In this document: in pieces, positions 1 to 11,277 of the stretch | Position numbering within the stretch: the stretch's first letter is position 1 | Layout: every line of letters starts with the position of its first letter | NCBI GenBank assembly: GCA_964019425.1 | Contig: OZ025851.1 | Span: 310,001-374,000, forward strand | DNA: 64,000 nt | Direction: 5' to 3' | Source of the DNA: Flectonema sp. DT1601 | Lineage: Eukaryota; Euglenozoa; Diplonemea; Diplonemida; Diplonemidae | The notes under the pieces: generated by a model | The model's database searches: none | What the model saw: the letters and a program-made list of their open reading frames with translations, nothing else | Told to the model about the DNA's origin: nothing | Program-made: the position numbers and the translations under genes

Positions 1-436
1 TGGGGATTCGGGGGGCCACGTCTACAGGTTCGGGGGGGATTGAATGTTTGAATTTGTAAAATACAACTGTTTTGTATCGCGTAACATAGCGATGGTTCGG
101 GGGGGAGAAAGAAAAAAAATCAAAAAACCATTTCAGATTAACTTTTATTCTCGGCAAACAGAATCCTGTCTCCCGAAGAGATGACGTCATGACTAAAAAT
201 ATCGGTTTTCAATCTAAGTTAGTATAAAATTAAAAAAATATTACAAAAAGAAAAAAGTTATAAAACCACAACTGGTCTTCTGGTCCATCCTCTAACTACT
301 TAGCAAGCCCAAGGCTGATCAATTCCCTGCTGTCCACCTTGTCCAAAAAACAGGTATTAACAATAAAGGAAAAAGCATTGATCAGTGGGAGGATGGAGAT
401 AGAGAGTAATAAATAAAAAAAGAAAAAATTCTTATT
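1..436. repeat. Repeat-bearing leading edge
   Basis: No gene is seen. Bases 1-30 resemble the end of the repeat family also found at 21.7 and 38.6 kb. Bases 40-97 are identical to 57171-57228. Bases 126-219 look like a diverged copy of the foldback element described at 2118-2245. The rest is AT-rich with A runs. Confidence 0.6.
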
Positions 437-676
437 CTATATATTTATAAAGCCTTTCTTTATGAAATAAACACTTTTGAAAAAAAAAAAAAAAAAATTA
501 ACTCCAATTTTCATTTTGTGTGAATTCAAACAAGACAAGACCAGCAGGTTATTTCCAAAGCTAAAAGTGGTGCTACCCAAAAAAATCGAAGCTGCTTGGA
601 AAACCTGCGTGGTAACAAATAAACACATTATCTCATAGGTATAAGAGTTGTTCGGGGTCAGAACATCCCTGAACAT
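437..676 (-). CDS. Possible small protein, hypothetical
   Basis: This is a 79-codon ORF from the ATG at 676. The first 40 or so residues (starting MFRDVLTPNN) look like ordinary coding sequence. The tail runs into Phe from a T-run and may be artefactual or intronic. A pyrimidine-rich AG lies about 22 nt before the ATG, as in other genes here. No family is recognised. An intron could start at the GT after codon 24. Confidence 0.3.
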   Translation of the reverse strand: MFRDVLTPNNSYTYEIMCLFVTTQVFQAASIFLGSTTFSFGNNLLVLSCLNSHKMKIGVNFFFFFFKSVYFIKKGFINI

Positions 677-885
677 CACATTCACTGATTGTAATCAACT
701 AGAGCAACACGGTTAGTATTGGTCTATAAATAATGAATAAGGACATCAAACAAATAATGATTTCAATTGTTGGGGGTTGTAATCGAATAGGCCTTCTTCT
801 ACCAGATGGTAGCTACTAGTGTGAAAAAAAGGAAACATAAAAAACAGAAACAATAAATAAATGAAAACAGATAAACTATTTTTCC

Positions 886-1461
886 TCAGGGTCCCGTGGG
901 TGCGGTCGTTGGCTGAGCCGTTACAGGCTTGCTGCTGGAAGATTGCGAACCCTTAATAAGTGCTACAACTATAAAAGTAATTACAATCGTTATAATCGCT
1001 GCACAAGTAATCCTCCCACCTCTGCTTCCAAGGTTTAGAGTGTGTTTAGGACACGGGTTTTGACCGTTACAATCTCTACCATATACACAACATCTCGGGT
1101 CATGTTTATTATTATAACAACAACAAAATGGTGGATACTCCTCGTAAAGCTTAGCAGGAACCTGTGCTGTGACTACTTGTCCGTTAACATAGCCAGGTGG
1201 AGCGACATAGCCAGGTGGCAAAGCGGCTACAGGAAGGTTGGTAACGTATCCAGGCTGTTGGTATCCAACGGGTTGTGGATGAGCAAAGTTGGGTTGTGGG
1301 ACCCCAGCGGAAACATAACTGGGTTGTGGGACTCCAGCATTGGAAACATGACTGGGCTGTAGGCCGACAGGTGGATGAGCTAAGCTGGTTTGTGGGACAT
1401 GGTCAGGATGCGAGTTTCTTTTTCCCGGTGTGCCAACACTTGAGGATTTGCTAACCGACAT
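886..1461 (-). CDS. Pro/Gly/Tyr-rich single-pass membrane protein with Cys cluster
   Basis: The protein has 191 residues and starts at an ATG. There is no N-terminal signal peptide. Residues 1-105 are low-complexity and Pro-rich, with loose repeats around GVPQPSYV and PPGYV, like the flexible arms of many protist surface or vesicle proteins. Residues about 110-140 hold a Cys cluster (FCCCY, RCCVYG, CNGQNPC) that could bind metal or be palmitoylated. A hydrophobic helix at about 150-170 (AAIITIVITFIVVALI) is followed by a short Ser/Thr/Pro tail. The topology fits a tail-anchored or single-pass protein. A pyrimidine-rich AG lies 14 nt before the ATG. Function is unknown. Confidence 0.75.
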   Translation of the reverse strand: MSVSKSSSVGTPGKRNSHPDHVPQTSLAHPPVGLQPSHVSNAGVPQPSYVSAGVPQPNFAHPQPVGYQQPGYVTNLPVAALPPGYVAPPGYVNGQVVTAQVPAKLYEEYPPFCCCYNNKHDPRCCVYGRDCNGQNPCPKHTLNLGSRGGRITCAAIITIVITFIVVALIKGSQSSSSKPVTAQPTTAPTGP

Positions 1462-1490
1462 TTGTTGTGAATTATCTGTAAGGTCAACTA

Positions 1491-1610
1491 CTAATGTTTA
1501 AACAGTAAGTACCGAAGTGGTGTATCAATTACTTCTCTATCCTTATTACAGTCGTGAATGGATTTTTGTTTATACTTGACAACCTGCACAGAAAGAAATA
1601 TTATTATCAT
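1491..1610 (-). CDS. Possible small ORF or last exon upstream of the membrane protein
   Basis: A good 3' splice site (TTTCTTTCTGTGCAG, near 1583) precedes about 30 open codons that read like a natural C-terminus (VVKYKQKSIHDC to LLFKH) and end in TAG at 1491. An ATG near 1609 would give a 39-residue protein. The stop is only 29 bp from the start of the next gene. No homology is recognised. It may be the last exon of a gene whose upstream exons are not resolved. Confidence 0.35.
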   Translation of the reverse strand: MIIIFLSVQVVKYKQKSIHDCNKDREVIDTPLRYLLFKH

Positions 1611-2534
1611 TTGTAGACACTCGCTAATACAATACAAACCTACGTCGAAACAAAAAGGAGAAGAAAGCTGAAAACAACAAGACAAGAGCTATGGGCTCCA
1701 AATTTGTAAAGTGGAAGGGGGAAAATGGAGAACAGAAAAACGTAATCAAAGTGACTGTCTGGCTAAGTTCTTTCTCTTTTTTCTTTTTTTTTTTTTTTTT
1801 GTTCAGCTTCTAGTAAAAATATTTTTATGCTCCCTAAGAATTACGTTGTATACTCACTGATTCACAGTGGTACGAAATTTAACTTTTTTTTTTTTTTTTT
1901 GTTCAGCTTTGAGAGTACTGCAGTCACGAGGTGCAGGGGAGCCCCCTCTCCCCTTTAAAGGGTCTCGTCCGTCTCTCCTAAAAAAATCCCATCTGAAAAA
2001 TTATTTACCACAATTGAGACCTGATACAAAACCTTAGCTATGAAAGAGTCAACGGGAAGAAGGAAGATGTTTCTGTTAGAAGAAATCCTCTTTAGCTCCT
2101 TAATTTGGGAGCAAAACCCATTCAGATTAGACTTATGTTTCGTTGAACGCAGACATCCTTGTCGCACGAGGGGAAATAAGTCCTGCCCATAATAAATAAC
2201 GGCTTTCAATCTGAATGGTTGCTTCTCCAACTACGTCAGTGCAAAAAAAAAAAATTTAATTTTTTTTTTTTTCTTATTTTTTTTCGCCGAAGCGAAGATG
2301 CCGGGAAGAAACCCTTTTTTTTTCCCCTTCCCGTTCTTCTCTGGATAGCTGTCTCTACAAAAAAAAAAAAGCAACTGCCGGCTTGTTACTTTTGATAATG
2401 TAAGCCAAGGAATAAATACAAAACTGATAACACAAGGCCAGCTTCACAGGCTCAACTTAGTAGCCGTTTTATACATGAAAAGTGGTTGTACACTCGCTTA
2501 ACTGATGCATGGACGTTGATTTTACGTACTGCGA
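1611..2534. other. Intergenic DNA with a foldback repeat
   Basis: The stretch holds T runs near 1785 and 1880, A and T runs around 2250, and the foldback element at 2118-2245. A minus-strand ORF through 1955-2230 overlaps the repeat. Its lower part, near 1955-2095, reads fairly naturally and could be an exon, but no splice partner was found. Confidence 0.5.
2118..2245. repeat. Foldback element, copy 2 (reference copy)
   Basis: The element starts with CATTCAGATT and, about 95 bp later, has AATCTGAATGG, giving terminal inverted repeats of about 11-13 bp. A conserved tail follows (CTTCTCCAACTACGTCAGTG). In other copies this tail forms a hairpin, CCGAC-TTC/TAC-GTCGG. Related copies lie at 126-219, 51590-51729 and 56976-57103. 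It could be a MITE-like element or a multi-copy structured RNA gene. On the minus strand it ends in a T run, as a Pol III transcript would. Confidence 0.7.
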
Positions 2535-2660
2535 TCAATACAAGATAATAACAACTAAAAAATAAAAAAAAGTTACAAATATTAGACCGCACCAATTCAT
2601 AATCGCATATCTCTTGCCGCTACTCGTGGGGAAGTCGACTTGACAAGACGTACTGACCAT
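2535..2660 (-). CDS. Possible 41-residue single-pass membrane protein
   Basis: The ORF runs from the ATG at 2660 to the stop at 2535. Residues 1-21 are polar, and residues about 22-41 form one hydrophobic helix (WCGLIFVTFFYFLVVIILY). A pyrimidine-rich AG (CTGCTTTATAG) sits 10 nt before the ATG, matching the pattern at most other genes. No homologue is recognised and its size is at the limit of what sequence alone supports. Confidence 0.35.
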   Translation of the reverse strand: MVSTSCQVDFPTSSGKRYAIMNWCGLIFVTFFYFLVVIILY

Positions 2661-3492
2661 AGTTTTTCTGCTATAAAGCAGATTTTGGGTAATTACAAGG
2701 AAGTAGGGCCAGGAAATACGCACAAACTAAGCGGAAGTGGCTTCAGGGTTATCGAATCCCGGTAATTTTTTTTTTTTTTTTTTTTTTCCGGTTTTTTTTT
2801 CCGAATACAAGTACGTTCAGCCAAAAGGGGAGATAATTATTTTTTTTGGTTAATTTTTTTTTTTTTTTTTTTTTTAAACAATACAATTTAATTTTTTGAA
2901 TCGCAACTTAAAAAAACTATACTTTTTTTAACAATCTGTCAAGGATACATAGTGACTAACACTCGTATTTTCGAGTGTTTTCAGCCAAAAAAAAAGGGGG
3001 AAACTGTATTGTGTGTGCAAGTCGGTTTTTTTTTTTCTTTTTTTTTTCCCCTCACAACGCAAAGTGTCAAGCAAAAGCAAAAAAGTAGCTGACGTTCAAG
3101 AAAACACAAAACCTATGAAGCAGGTCGACAACATTACCGTACATCGGCTCACTGTGCAGCTACTTTTAACAAACCAGCAGGAAAATAAATATTTTAAAAA
3201 AAAAAAAAAAAAAAAAAGAAAAAAGGGAAGTGATGAATAAAAACAAAATAATGGGGGGGAAAAAAATAAAAGAAACCCTCTCAACCATGTTGGGGTCTAC
3301 GAACCTGCTATTCCGAACACATTGCGTCGCAAAACAATTCAAAAAATTCAAAGACTCTGAAAATAATTTCTTCTCTTCTGAGTACCTTGTATAAACTCAC
3401 CATTCACATCGATCGACAACTGACCATCACGTCAGTATCAACGCCATCTTCCTTACAAGAGGCATCTCATTGAAGTATCAAACCGCTGTAGC

Positions 3493-3531
<39 letters not shown>

Positions 3532-3621
3532 CAGTCTTCTAGCTCAACACCGAGAGGATCAGGATCTCCTGTTTTGTAGTTATTTTTTTTTTTTTTTTTG
3601 TTATCTTTTCTTAATTTTCAT
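2661..3621. other. Intergenic DNA, homopolymer-rich
   Basis: There are long T and A runs near 2770, 2860, 3020, 3200, 3495 and 3580. Bases near 2930-2960 resemble part of the repeat at 57230-57260. A 19-nt segment near 3402-3420 is flanked by a consensus donor (GTGAGT) and an AG and could be a micro-exon on the minus strand. No gene can be assembled. Confidence 0.45.
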
Positions 3622-5577
3622 CTAATAAAACATACCAAAGACTTCCGAGTCAAGCGGCCACTGACACACTACAGTGGACTCTTCAGGTCGAACAGCGTTT
3701 CTCAAACGAGCTACAACTTCAGTAAAAAAAGGACGATCCTGTAATTTGAGTGTTGATTAAAATATGTGTTGTGAAAGTTAATCCAAATTAATGAAACAGA
3801 AGAAAAAAAAAAGCATCGGTCACACTTTTTATTTTGTTTTGTGCGCAACCAGGGGTAGAAAATCCTAATAAAGGAATAGGTTAGTTACGCTGACACAATT
3901 CTCTTTCTACCGAACAATGTGGTTTGTAGGTACAAAAAAAAAAAAAAAAAAAAAAAAAACAGACCTCAGGCTTAAAGGATAAACAATGTTCTTGAATCTC
4001 TGAAACACCAGTAGGGATTGCTCCTCCTCCAATCTCACGAAGGATCTTTGGTCTGGTCTTTCCAACCATAATCCTCCAGGATAATTCATCTCTGTTGTCT
4101 TTAGAGAATGGCATTTGCACAGTCAAGACTTCGGTGATCAGAACACCAAAAGAATACACATCCGCCTGTTTTGTTTAGTTAAGTTGAAAACTGAAATTGG
4201 TGGGAATTAATTTATTAAACAAACCTTTTCTGAATAAGTCTGCTCGTTCCAAATTTCAGGTGCAATAAAAGCGAAGGTGCCTTGGATACGAGAATTCTCT
4301 TTTGCGATTGCCTGCTGTCTTCTCTTAGTCAATAGCGATGATCTCTGGCTTTCCTTTCCCATTGATTCCGCTCGTAGACCGAGTAGCAAGTCCTTACGAA
4401 TTCTTGATAATCCGAAGTCCGCAATCTTCATTGTCTCTCCCGTCACAAAGACGTTGGCTGATTTCAGATCTCGATGAAAGATTCGCTTGTGATGAAGAAA
4501 TGCCATGCCCTTAGCAATTTGGGTTAACCATTCAACCTTTGTACCCCACGTTAAGGCAGTGTCAGTTGCCTTCGCAGCTTGTTGAAGTTTAAATAGCGTT
4601 CCTTTCTCGCATAATTCGGTTACGATCGCAAGCTTTTGACGATAAAAGACAGCACCCAACAACATCAACAAGTTTGGATGACGTAATTTAGTCATGATTG
4701 ATACTTCACGTTTCCACTCTTGAATTTCATCTGCTTGCCATGATCTATCAGCGTGATGAACTTTTACAGCAACATCAGTCGCCTGGTAGTCTCCCATGTA
4801 GACTGTTCCGAAACCACCAGTTCCAAGAACGATGTTGTTGTTGATTTTTAAATCGTCTGGTTCAATACCGAAATTTTCAATTAATGACCTACTGATGCCT
4901 TCCAACATCTGTGATCTTTCATCATTTCGTTCATATCTGTTAGGCCGAAGAGTTGGACTTCTTGGAGGTGATGAAACAACAGAAGTAGAACTTCTGCTTA
5001 AGACTCTTCCACTAGGGATTACCGCACAGTTAGTGGCAGGTGAAGGACTGCGAGCAATTCGAGCACTTCCCCTCGCTGACATAGTACTGTGGTGATGATC
5101 AAATCTACTCGCAGCAACTCTCGTACTCGATGCTAAGTTACTTCTTGTTGAACTTATCGCAGACTTACTACCAATTGGTACTCTTCCTGTGCTTGATGAG
5201 AGGTTTACTTTACTGGTGTGTGAGACTGATCTCCGAAATGCATTTCCTGTTGGGCCAATACCTGGGCTGGGTGTTCGTAGTCCTGGACTGCGTGACCTAT
5301 TCCGTGAGATTACACTTCGCTTTGCGATAGTTTTCTTTTCACTTTCTCTTCTCCGTTCATCTTTTAACGTTGCGAGTGATGGTGGAGGAGGAACAAGTCC
5401 TCTAGGCTCTCTATCATTAGTATATCTCTTCTCTACTGACATTCTCTTCTTCGCAGTGGTAGCAGCTGTTGCTGATCTTGTGAATGCTCGACCTCCTCCA
5501 AATGTCCCTCCGAGACCAGCTCGTCGAGTGTTGTTCCTCGCGAATTCATCATCGTACGCACCCCGCACCCTCGTCAT
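3622..5577 (-). CDS. TKL/Raf-like protein kinase (3 exons)
   Basis: The exons are 5577-4225, 4165-3965 and 3738-3622, all with GT-AG introns (59 and 226 nt) and in phase, giving 556 residues. Residues 1-225 are Ser/Arg/Pro-rich and disordered, with several SP and TP sites. The kinase domain starts near residue 245: Gly loop GTGGFG at 252-257, catalytic Lys272, HRDLKSAN at 368-375, DFG at 387-389, APE at 439-441, then DVYSFGV and the closing RPFF. All key residues are present, so it should be active. The sequence style (HRDLKSAN, ELCEKGTL, YSFGVLITE) is tyrosine-kinase-like. An insert of about 49 residues between DFG and APE is Lys/Arg/Ser-rich and could be regulatory. The giant TTG array lies about 75 bp upstream of the start. 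Confidence 0.9.
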
Positions 5578-5653
5578 CTATTTAGAACCCCACCTGTGAT
5601 TGATAGTTATGGTTGAGAAGTGTAACAGATTACAGATAACAGATAACGTTATA

Positions 5654-6713
<1,060 letters not shown>

Positions 6714-7637
6714 CATACCTGTACAGTAAAAAAATGGGGGGGGAAAAAAATAAAAAAATATATTTATAACATCTTTCGTGCCTTAACTAATTTTAATAAT
6801 AATAAAAAACGTGTGAGGAAAAAAAAAAAAAATTAAATAAAATAAAATAAAAAAAAATAACCAGAGGGAAATAATAAAAATATATTGTAAATGACTTCGA
6901 AAAATAGGTGTATTGACAACACAAGTTTTTTGAAAAAATAAAAAATCAACCCCCAATCACCACTGCTTTCAAAGGGTCAAAAAAGTGATAGTGCAATAAG
7001 GGATTTTTTTTTGTGTGGAGCTTGTCCGTTTCGGAAACTTTTGTGTTGAGATCGGACATTTCAGTAACATTGCGTGGAATTAGGGGTTTTCCCATGCAAT
7101 AATAATAATAGCTGATTTACCCCTCACGGTATAAAAATAACACAAAACATTTTTCTAAGGAACAGAAAGCTCTGTAATTTAGTTTTGGGCTTTCACGGAA
7201 TGAAAGCCCAAAAAAAAAAAAGAAAAGGATAAACCTACACACGTTTTCCTCCCTTTTTAGTAAATCCGAAATGATGAAAAAAACATCATTCTCTTGATAA
7301 CAAAATCAAGTTTTTAAAAAAAGAAAAATAAAAGAAATCGTACAAAAAAAACAAAATCCCATTAAATATCAATCACATATGGAAAAATATTTTACAGGAA
7401 TTTCTTTTCTTTTTTTTTTTTTTTTTTTTTTTTTTTCGATGGGGTCAAAAATCAACACCCATCGAAAAAATGAAATATACAAAGTAAGGCAGCCTTTGAT
7501 AACAAAATCAAGTTTTTTCATCTACCGAGCTACTTAACGATAAAAATACATTACTATCCCAGAAAGCAACAAATTTGAAGATAAACGACGTCAACAAAAC
7601 AGTTTATTACCAACGGGGATAGTAGAACAGAACTCTT
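6714..7637. other. Intergenic DNA with hairpins and one dispersed repeat
   Basis: No gene is seen. Bases 7012-7094 match 49301-49381. Two clear inverted repeats occur: 7183-7195 with 7201-7213 (13-bp stem, 5-nt loop, followed by an A run) and 7435-7443 with 7458-7466 (9-bp stem). The short motif GATAACAAAATCAAG occurs at about 7297 and 7498. The remainder is AT-rich. Confidence 0.6.
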
Positions 7638-8057
7638 CTATATTGAGCAGTCGCACATCGGACACACGGATCTTCTCTTTACCCATTCCTCAATACAGTT
7701 TATGTGAAAAGTGTGTCCACACTTCTCTATCTTCCCAACTGGATTCAACGTCGGAGATGACATATTTTCCAAACAAATCGAGCATTCAGTTTTTTGAAGC
7801 TTTGCCAAAACAGTTTGTTGATCTTCTTGGTGCCATGTGGGTAGCTTTACTGGAATGTTAACTGGTGGTGATGGTGGTGATGGTAGTATTGATTCATCAT
7901 TTGTCACGTAGTGTTTGTATCGACATCTGAGTCCCCTTTGACAGTATCCTGAAAGAAAGTAAATACACGTCCCATCAAGTGTTGCCCCCACCATATCTGA
8001 TGAATAATCCTTCCTTCTGTGACTGCTGGATTTGGTGTTAGAATTCGGAAATGGCAT
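7638..8057 (-). CDS. CCCH zinc finger plus RING-H2 protein, paralogue 1
   Basis: The protein has 139 residues from the ATG at 8057. A pyrimidine-rich AG lies 20 nt upstream, so the longer upstream reading (Phe/Ile from T runs) is rejected. Residues about 31-48 form a CCCH finger, C-x7-C-x5-C-x3-H. Residues about 93-137 form a RING-H2 (CSIC, KCGHTFHINC, CPMC), with all eight ligands present. This order resembles makorin-type E3 ubiquitin ligases reduced to one CCCH finger, so it is probably an RNA-binding ubiquitin ligase. It is a tandem duplicate of the gene at 8635-9000. Confidence 0.85.
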   Translation of the reverse strand: MPFPNSNTKSSSHRRKDYSSDMVGATLDGTCIYFLSGYCQRGLRCRYKHYVTNDESILPSPPSPPVNIPVKLPTWHQEDQQTVLAKLQKTECSICLENMSSPTLNPVGKIEKCGHTFHINCIEEWVKRRSVCPMCDCSI

Positions 8058-8634
8058 TTTCTTAATTTTTTTGGAAACTAAAAAACCGTCGTGAAAAAAA
8101 AATAAAATAAAAATAAAAATAAAAATCACTTAAGTTCACTCAAGTAGACTCAATCACTTTTTCATATCCTGTCCTTAACACATTCATCTTTGGGACCGTT
8201 TTTTTTTTGTAAACATTTTTTATTTTGTTTCTGTGGAGATATCAAACAAACATTAACAATACCAACTACTTTAAAAAAAACAAAACAAAGCAATAAATAA
8301 TAACAATAATAAAAAATATACTACTCTTTTTTTATCGTATTTAATAGAAGGTTTCTTTGCTAGAAAAAAAAAATAAATAAAAGAAAATCTCAATACGAGA
8401 TACTACTAAGTGATAAGTGAACGAGCCGAGACTCACTAAAAATAAGCCATTTATTATTAATTATGAAGGTCTGGATAGTTGCAGCACATATTTTTTTTTC
8501 TTTTTTTTCGGCTTAATAGCCAGGAGTGCCAAAGTGTTTTTAGTGCTTTTATGAATAACAAAAAAAAAAAAAAAAAAAAAAAAAAAACTATGTAGGTACA
8601 AAAAAAAAAAAAAAAAGTGTGTACTTGTAATTAG
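8058..8634. other. Spacer between the two RING genes
   Basis: This AT-rich sequence has A and T runs, including a 31-nt A run near 8561. It holds no coding signal beyond the 5' flank of the paralogue 1 gene. Confidence 0.6.
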
Positions 8635-9000
8635 CTATATTGAGCAGTCGCACATCGGACACACGGATCTTCTCTTCACCCATTCCTCAATACAGTTTAT
8701 GTGAAAAGTGTGTCCACACTTCTTTATCTTCCCAACTGGATTCAACTTCGGAGCTTTCATATTCTCCAAACAAATCGAGCATTCAGTTTTTCGAAGCCTT
8801 GCCAGGGCGCTCTTGCGAATTACTTTGTGCCATGTGGTTCGTTTCACAGGTATATCAAAAGGCGGTGATTCCTCTCTCTCTTGTTCAGTGTAATGCTTGT
8901 GTGGGCAGTTAGATTCCTTCTGACAGTATCCAGAGAGGAAAAACACACATGTCCCGTCCTTTGTTGCTCCATCTGCCCACGAGCTTGATCCCGTGCGCAT
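8635..9000 (-). CDS. CCCH zinc finger plus RING-H2 protein, paralogue 2
   Basis: The protein has 121 residues and starts at an ATG, with a pyrimidine-rich AG 22 nt upstream. It has the same architecture as its neighbour: CCCH finger near residues 18-36 (C-x7-C-x5-C-x3-H) and RING-H2 near 74-119. The last 40 residues are nearly identical to paralogue 1 and the DNA of that part differs at only a few positions. The N-terminal and linker regions have diverged strongly. This fits a tandem duplication with either purifying selection or gene conversion of the RING end. It is probably a ubiquitin ligase. Confidence 0.85.
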   Translation of the reverse strand: MRTGSSSWADGATKDGTCVFFLSGYCQKESNCPHKHYTEQEREESPPFDIPVKRTTWHKVIRKSALARLRKTECSICLENMKAPKLNPVGKIKKCGHTFHINCIEEWVKRRSVCPMCDCSI

Positions 9001-9679
9001 ATTTGTTACAACAAAAGACCTACTGTGAGTGAGAAGTACTTTTGTGTCACAACCTTACCCAAAGGGAGAGAAGTGATATCATGTTTTTGTGGATAAAATA
9101 ATCATCTTCTTATTTTATTTTGAAGATACTTAATGTGTGAATAAGGGGAGGATTCCTTATGTAGCCTCTCAGAGAACACTGTTTTCTGTTTTTTTTTTTT
9201 TGTTTGTATAATTAACACCGAAATCCATAATTCTGTAAAACAGCGAGAAAAAAAACAATAAACATGATGACAAGAAAACGGGAGTCTTTTTTGTATCAGT
9301 CCGCTGTCGATATTACTGTAGTAACAAAATAGGGTAAAATAATAATCAAAAAAAAAAAAAGAAAAAAAATGAATGGAAAGGAAAGGAAAAAACGAATACA
9401 AATACAGAAGTCAGGGCGATAGATAAAAAAAAATTTTTTTTAATTTTCCCTCTAAAAGTTGTATCAACAGCCTTTTTCGTTTATTTCATCGGATTTTTTT
9501 TTTTTTTTTTTTTTCAAAAAGGAAGACAGTTGAGCGGCCATCACAGCAGGTGAGTTATTATAAACCCCAATAGGAGTATAAGAAAAACAAAAAAAAAATA
9601 AGATCAGGACGATAGCTTAGTATTGCTTATGTTAACGGAGACAGTTTATTAATAAATCGTTAGTTGGTTTTTTGGATAG
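9001..9679. other. Intergenic DNA, no gene seen
   Basis: The sequence is homopolymer-rich (T runs near 9190 and 9497, A runs near 9350). A 99-codon minus-strand ORF at 9102-9401 is dominated by Phe and Tyr from T runs and is not considered coding. Confidence 0.5.
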
Positions 9680-10489
9680 TTAATGTAGCCATCTAGAATC
9701 CCATTGCGGTTCAGCATAAACATGTCTCACAATGCTATCAGCAGGTGGCATAACGTAACTTACAGGGTCACTAGTATAACATAGGATATGGATGTTTACC
9801 TGACCACCTTTTTGAGAAACCGTAGCCAAGAGATCAGTAAGTTGCTTGATCTCACGTTCGTAACCTTTTCCGCATGAAATGTAGCCACCTCCACGTTTGC
9901 GAAGTTCGACTGCGAATGCGACAACACCTTTAATCCAGTTGGGACCAGTATTTCCTACAATATCGACCTCAACTGTCGTTCGAGGGATGACTGCTGCAAC
10001 AGAAGCTAAAGCATCACCAGAGCTTTTGTTACCAACGAGATCTATTTTACGGATGCCTTCGAGGAATCGACGATGATCGAACATCCATCGACCGAATCTA
10101 CGAACACCACCATCTTGAAGACAGATTAATGGGTGTTGCATGTCTATTGAATTTAACATATCTTTATTAAAATTACTCTCCATTTGAAGAATGTTTTCAA
10201 CGACAGAATCTTCCTGTGATGGATGTAGATTCCATCTAGCTATTCTCCAAAGCGCATTCCACATTTCAGTATGTAATTTCGATTCGTATGCCTCACTGCT
10301 TTCTGACGGTGTAAACACGGATTCATCATCGTCATCTTGTCCATAATACCTTTGGAGTACTCCGTGAGATACTAAGACTTCCTTTCTTTGATTGTAAAGT
10401 TCTTTTTTTAATTTATTTAATCGAACTTCCTGAACTGCTTCTTGAGCTTCCCTAAACGTAGGCTTCGTTCTTCGGATATTACCCGGCAT
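9680..10489 (-). CDS. Hypothetical protein, 269 residues
   Basis: The start is placed at the ATG at 10489 because a strong pyrimidine tract and AG (TTTTTTTTCTTCAG) lies 19 nt upstream, inside a longer reading that begins at 10552. Residues about 8-45 are a charged helix, followed by an acidic patch (DDDDESVF), and the C-terminal half is globular. Two segments, KIDLVGNKSSGDALASV and EVDIVGNTGPN, resemble each other and recall beta-strand/helix repeats such as leucine-rich repeats, but the match is weak. No family is recognised. It lies 197 bp downstream of the TPR gene in the same direction. Confidence 0.8.
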   Translation of the reverse strand: MPGNIRRTKPTFREAQEAVQEVRLNKLKKELYNQRKEVLVSHGVLQRYYGQDDDDESVFTPSESSEAYESKLHTEMWNALWRIARWNLHPSQEDSVVENILQMESNFNKDMLNSIDMQHPLICLQDGGVRRFGRWMFDHRRFLEGIRKIDLVGNKSSGDALASVAAVIPRTTVEVDIVGNTGPNWIKGVVAFAVELRKRGGGYISCGKGYEREIKQLTDLLATVSQKGGQVNIHILCYTSDPVSYVMPPADSIVRHVYAEPQWDSRWLH

Positions 10490-10686
10490 AATTACAACGG
10501 ACAAAATGCTGAAGAAAAAAAATGAAATTGATAAACTCATACAGTTCGTCACTAAACATTATAATCACAGAAGTTAGAGATGAGGGGGGCTACAGAAGTA
10601 GCCCTTTTTTTTTTTTTTTTTTTTGGATTAAGATAATCTAATGAGATGGAATTGTGTGTGTGTTGTATAAATATATAAAAAGAATA

Positions 10687-11277
10687 TTAAAGGGTACGTT
10701 CCTCTAGTGCTTTTCTGTACTTTAAAAAGGCATCGTGGGTGACTTCCATGTTCGCTTGAGCGGTTTCTTCACCTTCAAAATCACCAGCTTCTTGAGCAAG
10801 AGCTATGGCTTGTTGGTGTAGTTTGAGTGATCGTTTGAATTGACCGATTGCTCCACATGCGACAGCAAGGTTTTCTGATGAGATTCCGAGTCCTTTTTTG
10901 TTGTCAACTTCTACTGCGATATCTTTTGACTTCTCATGGTATTTAATAGCTACATCGTGTTGTCCCATTGAGTCGTATGCCACTCCAATGTTACTGAGTG
11001 CTTTTCCTTCACTTTTCCTGTTGTTGCTTTCCCTCGCAATCGCTAATCCTTTTTCGTAATTCTCAATCGCTTTTTTGTATTGTTTTAGTTCTTGAAGAAC
11101 AGCTCCGATATTACGGTAAGCTCTCCCTTCACCAGCCCGGTCTTGGTTGCTTCCACACAGCCTTTTGTATTGTTGAAAGGTCGCTAGACTTTTTCTAAAC
11201 TGCCCCTGACGGTAATGATGTAATCCTTCGTTGAAGAGTTCTTTTGCTTCTTCGGTCCAGGCAGCATCTTCTCCCAT
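10687..11277 (-). CDS. TPR repeat protein (GPSM2/kinesin-light-chain type)
   Basis: The protein has 196 residues and is a run of about four tetratricopeptide repeats: residues 10-45, 53-85 (AYRNIGAVLQELKQYKKAIENYEKGL), 93-125 (ALSNIGVAYDSMGQHDVAIKYHEKS) and 133-165 (SSENLAVACGAIGQFKRSLKL), with a capping helix. Spacing of about 40 residues with the [N]IG-x-A-Y/V pattern is typical of the LGN/Rapsyn subgroup. It probably acts as a protein-interaction scaffold. It has no catalytic or membrane part. A pyrimidine-rich AG (TATTCTGTTTTTAG) lies about 25 nt upstream of the ATG. Confidence 0.88.
   Translation of the reverse strand: MGEDAAWTEEAKELFNEGLHHYRQGQFRKSLATFQQYKRLCGSNQDRAGEGRAYRNIGAVLQELKQYKKAIENYEKGLAIARESNNRKSEGKALSNIGVAYDSMGQHDVAIKYHEKSKDIAVEVDNKKGLGISSENLAVACGAIGQFKRSLKLHQQAIALAQEAGDFEGEETAQANMEVTHDAFLKYRKALEERTL

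Noticed and set aside
5189-5599. Plus-strand 136-codon ORF opposite the kinase
   Set aside because: It is an antisense shadow of the kinase's Ser/Arg-rich N-terminus. The minus strand carries clear kinase motifs.
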